Assembly (NCBI GenBank): GCA_003153875.1
Contig: PMBY01000111.1
Coordinates: 20,371 to 26,447 of the forward strand
DNA length: 6,077 nt
DNA from: Myxococcales bacterium
Lineage (GTDB): Bacteria > Myxococcota > Polyangia > Fen-1088
Reading direction: 5' to 3'
Shown: positions 1-4,815 of the stretch, in pieces
Numbering within the stretch: the stretch's first letter is position 1
Layout: every line of letters starts with the position of its first letter
Notes under the pieces: model-generated
What the model was told of the DNA's origin: nothing
Databases searched by the model: none
The model's input: the letters and a program-made list of their open reading frames with translations, nothing else
Made by a program: the position numbers and the translations under genes

Positions 1-410
1 CGAAGAGCCTGGGCAACACCATTTCGCTGCGCGAGAGCGACGAGGCAGCTTGGGACAAGTTGCGCACCGCCGCAACCGATCCCGCGCGCAAGCGGCGTGC
101 GGATCCAGGCGACCCCGACAAGTGCAACATCTTCACCCTGCACAAGTTCTTCTCCTCGGCCGAGCGCCAGGCCGAGGTGCGCGCCGGCTGCACCACCGCT
201 GGCATCGGTTGCATCGACTGCAAGAAGTGGCTTTTCGAGGGCGTGACGTCGGACCTGCACCGCATCCGCGCGCGACGTGAGGAACTTCTGGCAACGCCGC
301 AAGCGGTGGACAGCATCTTGGCCGAGGGCGCACGGCGCGCGCGCGTCGTGGCCGCGGACACCATGGCGCGCGTGCGCCAGTGCCTGGGCATCATGGGCCC
401 CAAGGACTAA
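1..410 (+). CDS. trpS: Tryptophanyl-tRNA synthetase, C-terminal part (5' end outside window)
   Basis: This cytoplasmic enzyme charges tRNA(Trp) with tryptophan. The frame enters at base 3 and reads SKSLGNTISL, which is the class I KMSKS loop, so the Rossmann catalytic domain lies upstream of the window. What remains is the C-terminal helical and anticodon-binding part, about 135 residues, ending in a TrpRS-like tail (GARRARVVAADTMARVRQCLG) before TAA at 408-410. The GDPDKCNIF segment and the GIGCIDCKKWL segment (known TrpRS forms often read gygD.K here) are typical of bacterial TrpRS and unlike TyrRS. Four cysteines, with codons at 123, 189, 210 and 219, are spaced C-x21-C-x6-C-x2-C. This is one residue off the [4Fe-4S] pattern I recall for Thermotoga maritima TrpRS, so an iron-sulfur form is likely. 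The lipoprotein gene at 420 follows after nine bases and is probably co-transcribed. The family call is firm; the cluster is inference. Confidence 0.93.
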   Translation, partial: KSLGNTISLRESDEAAWDKLRTAATDPARKRRADPGDPDKCNIFTLHKFFSSAERQAEVRAGCTTAGIGCIDCKKWLFEGVTSDLHRIRARREELLATPQAVDSILAEGARRARVVAADTMARVRQCLGIMGPKD

Positions 411-419
411 TACCCCTCG

Positions 420-818
420 ATGTCGCGCGCCGGGCTCTGGGTTGCTGTCCTGCTGCTCGCCGGCTGCAATGGGGGCGAGGGGCCAGAGAACCCCGAGGGG
501 GCCGTGCGCCTGTTCATCGCCGCAGCTCGCACTGGCGATCGCGGCAGCGTGTTCCAGCGCCTGGGGCCTGCCACCAGGGCTCGCATCGAAGCCTTGCAGA
601 GCACCAGTCATCGCCTGAGCGGCCGCATGATGATGAAGGCCGAGGATTTCCTTTCCGTGGGCTGGGCGCCGCCGGCCTGGGAGCCGGCCGGGACGCGCCT
701 TCTGCGCCGCGACCGGGACAGCGCCGAGGTCGAGGTCTATTCAGCGACCGGCGATCGTCACGCCCTGACGCTGGCACGCGAAAGCCGCGAATGGAAGATC
801 GAACTGCCGGGACGATAA
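420..818 (+). CDS. Small lipoprotein with NTF2-like (DUF4878-type) domain
   Basis: A 132-residue protein of unknown function. Residues 1-16 are a short lipoprotein signal (MSRAGLWVAVLLLAGC) with a clean lipobox LAGC, so Cys16 should be lipidated and the protein anchored in the envelope. The mature part looks like a small alpha+beta NTF2-like fold. It has an N-terminal helix (GAVRLFIAAARTGD, about 27-40), a central helix with RARIEALQS, then strands with alternating residues (SAEVEVYSATG, HALTLARES) and a final REWKIELPG. The pattern 'AVR.F..A...GD' followed by a terminal 'WKi.LP' is seen in DUF4878-like lipoproteins. No catalytic residues are evident. The ATG at 420 follows the trpS stop by nine bases. 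An AAGGA at 402-406 inside the trpS end is the best ribosome-binding site, although its spacing is long. The gene is probably translated from the trpS message and ends ahead of the hairpins at 832-894. Confidence 0.8.
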   Translation: MSRAGLWVAVLLLAGCNGGEGPENPEGAVRLFIAAARTGDRGSVFQRLGPATRARIEALQSTSHRLSGRMMMKAEDFLSVGWAPPAWEPAGTRLLRRDRDSAEVEVYSATGDRHALTLARESREWKIELPGR

Positions 819-831
819 TCGCGTGGGGAAC

Positions 832-850
832 TCGCCGGCTCGGCCGGCGA
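832..850. terminator. GC-rich hairpin downstream of the lipoprotein gene
   Basis: TCGCCGG at 832-838 pairs perfectly with CCGGCGA at 844-850 around a five-base loop. It lies 13 bases after the + strand stop codon. No T-run follows it, so alone it is not a classical intrinsic terminator. It may stabilise the mRNA 3' end or act with the stronger stem at 870-894. Confidence 0.4.
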
Positions 851-869
851 CGCACCATCGCGGGAGGGG

Positions 870-894
870 ATGGGAACCCTTTCAGGGTTCCCAT
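870..894. terminator. Likely bidirectional terminator between convergent genes
   Basis: ATGGGAACCCT (870-880) and AGGGTTCCCAT (884-894) form a perfect 11-bp inverted repeat with a three-base loop. It sits in the gap where the + strand lipoprotein gene and the - strand zinc-finger gene converge, 11 bases past the - strand stop. The + side is followed by TTC and the - side by a C-rich run, so neither has a long U tract. Position and stem strength support termination in both directions. Confidence 0.65.
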
Positions 895-905
895 TTCAAC
901 GTCAG

Positions 906-1415
906 CTACTTCCGCGGCGTCTCGCGAACCAACGTCTGTTCGATCTCTTCGATATCCGCGTCTGAAATGACGATTTCCAGGTCGCTGAAATCGGGCAGGT
1001 TGTCGCTGGCGCCGCTCGCGTCGACTGCCAGATCCCGTGGCGGAGCACGCCGATCACCAACGCGCCTCTCGCGCGGGAAGATGCGGCCATCAGGACTTCC
1101 GTCGCGACGCTCGATCTTGCGGCGATCGCGACGCAGCGACCTGCGCAGCTCGTCCAGCGTGAGTGGCAGGTCAGCCATCTTGAGCACACGCGCGGCGCAC
1201 AGGTGGCAAAGTGAAACCGAGCGCCCACACAGTTCGACCAGGCGCAGATTCTCGCGTCGGCGATCGGTGCACAGGGCGCACAAGGCGCCCCGCGGGACCG
1301 GCCGCATCTCGGCCCATCTCATGTAGCAGGCCCAGCACCGCCCTCGACGCAACTCAGTAACCTGGGCCCCGCAGGCATTGCAGGGGACCGTGGCTCTCTC
1401 GACCTCGACGCTCAT
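906..1415 (-). CDS. Cysteine-rich zinc-finger-like protein with Arg-rich linker and acidic tail
   Basis: A 169-residue protein I do not recognise. Residues 12-73 hold nine cysteines: CxxC pairs at 12/15, 27/30, 46/49 and 70/73, plus a single C63. The first two pairs could bind one metal as a zinc ribbon (CNACG, then CWACY) and the other two a second (CALC, then CHLC), with H71 also available. Residues about 90-127 are strongly basic and repetitive (RRSLRRDRR, ERRDG, RERRVGDRRAP). The C-terminus from about 140 is acidic (DLEIVISDADIEEIE). There is no signal peptide or membrane segment, so it is cytoplasmic. Nucleic-acid or protein binding through the fingers is inference. ATG at 1415 is chosen because the Cys pattern begins just after it; the ribosome-binding site is weak (CTGGG next to the start). 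It lies 40 bases after the CHAP-like lipoprotein gene with no clear terminator between, so it is probably the last gene of that transcript. Confidence 0.75.
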   Translation of the reverse strand: MSVEVERATVPCNACGAQVTELRRGRCWACYMRWAEMRPVPRGALCALCTDRRRENLRLVELCGRSVSLCHLCAARVLKMADLPLTLDELRRSLRRDRRKIERRDGSPDGRIFPRERRVGDRRAPPRDLAVDASGASDNLPDFSDLEIVISDADIEEIEQTLVRETPRK

Positions 1416-1455
1416 CCCAGTTGGATACCGCCAGCCGAAAAGTTGGGCAAGTTTT

Positions 1456-2034
1456 TTACGGTTGAGGCCGGACTACCGAACACAGCAGTTCACCGGCGAA
1501 ATAGTGGGTGGACGGCGGATCGTCGGGCAACTTGACCCGCAAAAAGGTGTTCAAAATGAGGGCACCATCGCGCCGGGTGTGCGGCTGGCCAGGATTGACG
1601 TAGCTGCGGCGGGCGCTGCCGTCGCGCCATTCGCGGAACACGAGTCGGCCATCACTGTCGACCAGATCGACCAAGCCCGTGTGACCGCCACAGCCTGACC
1701 CGCCGCCCATGTCGAAAAAAAGCACATCGCCAGCCCGCGCTTCGCTGGCTGGGATCTCGGGATACTGCGAGTGCAGAAACTGATAGAGAGAGCCGGGCGT
1801 ACCGTCGGTGCCAAAGCGGATTCCGCGCTCGTGCAATGACCGCTCCACCACGCCGACGGCGGTGTTCGAGTGCTCGAGCAAGGCCCGTCGTTTTCTGGCG
1901 GACAGCGGCGGACCGCTCGATGACGCGCGCACAACGGGCGGTCGGACCTGCCAGGTTTCCGTCGGGGTGGTTGCGCAGCCGCCGGCTGCCACCAGGCCGA
2001 CAAAGAGGGCCTTTCTGAAATTGCGCAGCGTCAT
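1456..2034 (-). CDS. CHAP/NlpC-P60-like lipoprotein, probably lacking the catalytic Cys
   Basis: A 192-residue predicted lipoprotein. Residues 1-20 are a signal peptide (RNFRK, then FVGLVAAGGC) with Cys20 as the likely lipidation site; the lipobox AGGC is slightly off consensus. From about residue 53 it resembles CHAP/NlpC-P60 cell-wall amidase or endopeptidase domains: a helix with GVVERSLHERGIRF, then ARAGDVLFFD (100-109), GGHTGLVDLV with H118 as the expected catalytic His, a strand reading GRLVFREWRDG, and a closing LNTFLR...FAGELL. Where active members have D-C-S-G, this protein has D77-G78-T79-P80-G81, so the nucleophile appears absent. The only other cysteines, C115 and C185, are out of place. 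It may be a non-catalytic peptidoglycan-binding protein or a decayed enzyme. The frame is open upstream to 2301, but that part overlaps aroB in another frame and is low-complexity, so ATG at 2034, which starts the signal peptide, is preferred. Stop is TAA at 1456-1458. Confidence 0.78.
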   Translation of the reverse strand: MTLRNFRKALFVGLVAAGGCATTPTETWQVRPPVVRASSSGPPLSARKRRALLEHSNTAVGVVERSLHERGIRFGTDGTPGSLYQFLHSQYPEIPASEARAGDVLFFDMGGGSGCGGHTGLVDLVDSDGRLVFREWRDGSARRSYVNPGQPHTRRDGALILNTFLRVKLPDDPPSTHYFAGELLCSVVRPQP

Positions 2035-2041
2035 AACCACG

Positions 2042-2069
2042 ATAATACTACATGTAGGACAAGTGCCTA
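2042..2069 (-). promoter_or_regulatory. Candidate promoter with palindrome ahead of the CHAP-like lipoprotein gene
   Basis: The gap 2035-2092 is about 40% GC, far below its surroundings. On the - strand TAGGCA (2069-2064, 4 of 6 to TTGACA) is 16 bases from TATTAT (2047-2042, 5 of 6 to TATAAT). Transcription would begin almost at the ATG at 2034, giving little or no leader. That would fit the poor ribosome-binding site. A perfect palindrome CTACATGTAG (2048-2057) lies in the spacer, against the -10 box, where an operator could sit. GTAGG/CCTAC (2054-2058 and 2066-2070) also pair. All of this is inference from sequence. Confidence 0.35.
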
Positions 2070-2092
2070 CTTTTGTGAATAGGCCAAGTTTG

Positions 2093-3172
2093 CTACAGCG
2101 CAGCAATGAGTTGCTGCTTGAGCTCGCCAAAGGCGATGCCTTGGATGATGGCCTCACCTGGACGCGGCACCAGAACGAATCGGACGGCGTCTGACACGCG
2201 CTTCTTGTCGACTTCCATCCGGTCGAGCACGTCCGCCGCAAGCCGGTGCTTGACGTCCACCGGCAGCCCGAGGCACGCCAGTAGCGCCGTCGTGCGCGCA
2301 AGCAACCCGGGCTCGGTCACGCCGCGAGCGACACCCAACGCCAGGGCAGCGATCATCCCAAGCGAGACGGCCTCGCCGTGCAGAAGTTGGAAACCGGATG
2401 CGGCCTCGATGGCGTGGCCTACGGTGTGGCCGAAGTTGAGGATCGCGCGCCGTCCGTTCTCGCGCTCGTCGGCAACGATGACCTCAACTTTGACCCGCAC
2501 TGCAGCCTCAATGATCTTCGCTAACACCGCCGCCGGCATGGCTGCGCCGGCCTGCGCCTCCAGCGTGTCGAGAAGAGCCGCATCGGCGATGAGCCCGGCC
2601 TTGACCACCTCGGACATCCCGGCCGCGGTTTCGCGGCTAGGCAACGAATCGAGGAACCCTGGATCGGCCAGCACAGCGCGCGGTTGGTGAAAGGCGCCAA
2701 CTAGGTTCTTGCCCGCAGCAATGTCGACCCCGGTCTTCCCGCCCACCGAGGCGTCCACCATGGCCAGAAGCGTGGTGGGGCAAGTGGCGTATGCGATTCC
2801 GCGCAGGTAGATCGCGGCGGCAAATCCGACATGGTCGCTGGTGGCTCCCCCCCCGATGCCCACCAGAGCGGCGCCCCGGTCATAGCCGTTGTCGGCCAGC
2901 CAGTCGCAGGTCCGCTCGATGGCGGCAAGGGTCTTTGAAGATTCGCCCGCCGGCAGATCCATGCGGCGGACGCGCGGCAAGCGCGCTGCCAGAGCCTCGA
3001 CCAGCGGCTGCACGCGCGGCGATAGCTGGCCCACCCGGCTGTCCACCAGCACGGCCACTCCGGTGGTCTTGCCCAGCGCCGTGCCGATCTTCTGTGCGAT
3101 GTCCGTCGCACTTGCGGGCGCGATGCAGACCTCATAGCTCCTTGGGCCCAGCGGAACCGAGATGATGGTCAC
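2093..3172 (-). CDS. aroB: 3-dehydroquinate synthase
   Basis: This is the second enzyme of the shikimate pathway. It converts DAHP to 3-dehydroquinate in the cytoplasm using NAD+ and a divalent metal (Zn or Co). The protein is 359 residues, the usual length. Visible family signatures are the glycine loop GGGATSD (107-113), the core PTTLLAMVDASVGGKTGVD ending near residue 150, GKNLVGAFHQPRAV, and RETAAGMSEVVKAG with metal ligand E188. Further on come ENGRRAILNFGHTVGHAIE with ligand H249, and LLHGEAVSLGM with ligand H265; the 16-residue H-to-H spacing matches the family. DKKRVSDAVRFVLV near 322-335 is the C-terminal signature. GTG at 3172 is chosen because VTIISVPLGPRSYEV fits the family N-terminus and gives normal length; an upstream extension to 3322 is Pro/Arg-rich and overlaps the comEA-like gene. 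The glycine loop usually reads GGGVxGD, so A110 and S112 are mild variants. It follows the comEA-like gene by 55 bases. Confidence 0.96.
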   Translation of the reverse strand: MTIISVPLGPRSYEVCIAPASATDIAQKIGTALGKTTGVAVLVDSRVGQLSPRVQPLVEALAARLPRVRRMDLPAGESSKTLAAIERTCDWLADNGYDRGAALVGIGGGATSDHVGFAAAIYLRGIAYATCPTTLLAMVDASVGGKTGVDIAAGKNLVGAFHQPRAVLADPGFLDSLPSRETAAGMSEVVKAGLIADAALLDTLEAQAGAAMPAAVLAKIIEAAVRVKVEVIVADERENGRRAILNFGHTVGHAIEAASGFQLLHGEAVSLGMIAALALGVARGVTEPGLLARTTALLACLGLPVDVKHRLAADVLDRMEVDKKRVSDAVRFVLVPRPGEAIIQGIAFGELKQQLIAAL

Positions 3173-3200
3173 ATCTATCCGACTAGCACTGCCTGGCCGC

Positions 3201-3218
3201 AGGGGGCAAGCGCCCCCT
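3201..3218. other. Hairpin in the gap between the comEA-like gene and aroB
   Basis: AGGGGGC (3201-3207) and GCCCCCT (3212-3218) form a perfect 7-bp stem with a four-base loop. It lies 9 bases past the comEA-like stop and 28 bases before the aroB GTG. On the - strand no U-run follows, so it is not a standard terminator. It could reduce read-through into aroB or protect one end of a processed message. Confidence 0.4.
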
Positions 3219-3227
3219 TTGGGGATG

Positions 3228-3683
3228 TCAGGGTGGAGGCAGGCACGAGCTGCCCTGGCCACTGACGTTTGCCTGATGGGCGGGCTCGCCCTTGCGCGGC
3301 GCGGGCCGTAGACCCGGGACAAGCCGTGGCTGAGGCCGGGCCGGTTGCGCGGGGACGGGAGGCGCTACCACAGGCGAGGGCGGGCGGATGACCTTCTGGG
3401 CTGTGGTGGGTCCGGTCACCGCCAAATGGATGCGCAGGTGCCGCACCATCTTGCGACCAATTCCTTTGATACGCGCCAGCTCCTCGACGGTGCGGAAGGG
3501 GTGCTTCTGGCGATAGGCCAGGATGTTGCGGATGCGCGCAGGTCCGACGCCCGTCAAGAGACGCAGTTCCTCGGGCGACGCGGTATTGACGTTGACCACG
3601 CCCTCCAAGGTGGCCTTCTGTGCCCGAGCCGGCGGGACCAGCCCGAGCATGCACATGAGAGTGAGCACGCAGCTGCGCGACAT
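3228..3683 (-). CDS. Secreted ComEA-like helix-hairpin-helix DNA-binding protein
   Basis: A 151-residue protein with a cleavable signal peptide (residues 1 to about 21, MSRSCVLTLMCMLGLVPPARA). A ComEA-type double helix-hairpin-helix domain follows at about 30-88. It begins VNVNTASPEELRLLTGVGPA, with hairpins GVGPARIRNIL (45-55) and GIGRKMVRHL (74-83), linked by YRQKHPFRTVEEL. Such domains bind the DNA backbone without sequence preference; in ComEA proteins they capture DNA in the periplasm during uptake. Residues about 92-151 are a Pro/Arg-rich, probably disordered tail ending SSCLPPP, longer than in minimal ComEA proteins. There is no membrane anchor after the signal, so it should be free in the periplasm. 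ATG at 3683 is set by the signal peptide; no strong ribosome-binding site is seen. It starts 33 bases after the CPBP protease gene. A role in natural transformation is plausible but unproven, since no other uptake gene is in view. Confidence 0.87.
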   Translation of the reverse strand: MSRSCVLTLMCMLGLVPPARAQKATLEGVVNVNTASPEELRLLTGVGPARIRNILAYRQKHPFRTVEELARIKGIGRKMVRHLRIHLAVTGPTTAQKVIRPPSPVVAPPVPAQPARPQPRLVPGLRPAPRKGEPAHQANVSGQGSSCLPPP

Positions 3684-3716
3684 GTCTTGGTTGTCGGCGT
3701 GTTCGCGAAGAAGTTG

Positions 3717-4490
3717 CTATCCGAAGAAGCTTTGGTGCAGGACTTCCGAGAGGAGGTTGCACAGGGCGTGGAAGACGGCGGCCGGGGCCAGCGATCCAGT
3801 TCTCTGTCGCATCCACCCGAAGACCAGCGCCGGGACCATAACCGCCAGGCGCGCGGGCTGGAAATCCACCAAGAAATGGCCCAGACCAAAAAGCAGACTG
3901 GAAACCAGCAAAGGCCAGCCTACCGAGGCGCCCCACAGGCGTTGTCGCGAGGGCCAGCGTTCTTCCAACCGCGACATTAGGTAGCCGCGAAAGAAGAGCT
4001 CCTCGGGCAGCGCCACCACCAGGAGCTGGGAGAGAGCCATCAGCACAAAGCCCGAGGGAAGCTGCAAGGAAAAGCCCCGCAGCCCCAGCCAGCCCGGACA
4101 GATCGGCGAGAGCACATCAGTCAGACGCTGGGCCCAGGCGGGTGCGCTGCTCGGACAGAGCAGACCGTAGTAGAGGAGAAAGCCTCCCAGGAAAAGCGGC
4201 CAGGTGCAGGCCAGCGCCAGAGCCAGAATGCGCAGGTTCAACTTGAGCGGCTCCGTGCCAAGACCCGCTGTCCGATAGTCAAAGGGCCGGCCGGAAATGC
4301 GTGCCGCGTAGGAAGGCCCGAGCAGAAAGATCAGGGCAATGGTGCCGTGGAGAATCTCGCCCACAAAGGACACCCCGCGCGCCAGCCAGAACAGGCCCGC
4401 GGCCAGACCGGTAGCCACCAGGAAGGTCACGATGGGCTCGACCAGCCCGGCCTTGCCCCTGGCTACTGTGTTCGTCTCGCTTGTCACCAC
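3717..4490 (-). CDS. CPBP-family (Abi/CAAX-type) glutamic intramembrane protease
   Basis: A membrane protein of 257 residues with about six to eight hydrophobic segments (for example 16-37, 44-60, 86-110, 146-162, 192-208 and 212-226). The three family motifs are intact. EELFFRG carries the catalytic E163-E164 pair with R168. FGLGH (201-205) gives the FxxxH histidine. HALCN (241-245) gives the third His and Asn. Proteases of this family cleave prenylated CAAX proteins, process bacteriocins, or act as sortase-like processors of C-terminal anchors. In Myxococcota some members (myxosortases) cleave MYXO-CTERM tails, and this could be one, but no such substrate is in the window. Two GTG codons in a row (4490 and 4487) are possible starts. 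The second overlaps the upstream ORF stop as GTGA, which favours translational coupling and gives 256 residues. The comEA-like gene follows after 33 bases. Confidence 0.9.
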   Translation of the reverse strand: MVTSETNTVARGKAGLVEPIVTFLVATGLAAGLFWLARGVSFVGEILHGTIALIFLLGPSYAARISGRPFDYRTAGLGTEPLKLNLRILALALACTWPLFLGGFLLYYGLLCPSSAPAWAQRLTDVLSPICPGWLGLRGFSLQLPSGFVLMALSQLLVVALPEELFFRGYLMSRLEERWPSRQRLWGASVGWPLLVSSLLFGLGHFLVDFQPARLAVMVPALVFGWMRQRTGSLAPAAVFHALCNLLSEVLHQSFFG

Positions 4491-4750
4491 AAGCAGCGCA
4501 GACTGTCCAGGGCCGCCAGCGCGCGGCCGGCCTGGGCCGTGGCGCCGGTCAGCCGATCCGGGGCAGCGACGTCGATGCAGGGTTGCGGCTGACGCAAACT
4601 CACCAACAGGCTGCCAAGCTGTCCTTCAATATCAGTGAGCAGCCTGCGGCTCCGCCGCAAAGCCGCCACGGTCCGCGGTATGGTCAGGCGAGATTGCTCG
4701 GGCAGAATCCGACGCCCTTGCCGGGTGATCACTCGTCGCGCAGGCCGCAT
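4484..4750 (-). CDS. Hypothetical small basic protein (88 aa)
   Basis: A short ORF I do not recognise. The product is Arg-rich at the N-terminus (MRPARRVITRQGRRILPEQS). It then appears mostly helical, with leucines in amphipathic spacing (VAALRRSRRLLTDIEGQLGS), and ends ALAALDSLRCLW. It has no signal peptide or membrane segment. Support for it being real is its position between the PilZ and CPBP genes on the same strand, its TGA overlapping the CPBP start as GTGA, and a third codon position that is about three-quarters G or C. Against it are the lack of a clear ribosome-binding site, the 65-base gap after the PilZ gene, and no recognisable family. The frame has an in-frame stop (TGA at 4783-4781) upstream of ATG 4750, so it is not the tail of a longer gene. 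It may be a small regulator or partner of the protease, or a spurious frame. Confidence 0.5.
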   Translation of the reverse strand: MRPARRVITRQGRRILPEQSRLTIPRTVAALRRSRRLLTDIEGQLGSLLVSLRQPQPCIDVAAPDRLTGATAQAGRALAALDSLRCLW

Positions 4751-4815
4751 GTTGCGAGTGTGGAGGCGGTCGAAATTATGTCAACTTTCCGTGTCGGCGG
4801 CAGGCTCAAGGCGGC

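Noticed and set aside
380..970. 196-codon open frame on the + strand
   Set aside because: It overlaps the lipoprotein gene in another frame, is Arg/Pro/Gly-rich as shadow frames in GC-rich DNA are, and shows no domain.
823..1326. 167-codon open frame on the + strand
   Set aside because: It is antisense to the zinc-finger gene, is a low-complexity Ser/Arg product, and runs through the hairpin at 870-894.
2048..2070. Intrinsic terminator for aroB
   Set aside because: GTAGG/CCTAC forms only a 5-bp stem with no U-run on the - strand, so it is better read as part of an operator.
2035..2301. Upstream extension of the CHAP-like lipoprotein frame
   Set aside because: It overlaps aroB in another frame and would bury the lipoprotein signal peptide 89 residues inside the protein.
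3173..3322. Upstream extension of aroB
   Set aside because: It adds 50 Pro/Arg-rich residues foreign to the family and overlaps the comEA-like gene; GTG at 3172 gives normal AroB length.
3175..3936. 253-codon open frame on the - strand
   Set aside because: It runs through the protease and comEA-like genes in a different frame and is Pro/Gly/Arg-rich without motifs.
3345..3980. 211-codon open frame on the + strand
   Set aside because: It is antisense to both the comEA-like and protease genes, which have clear motifs; the product has no recognisable fold.
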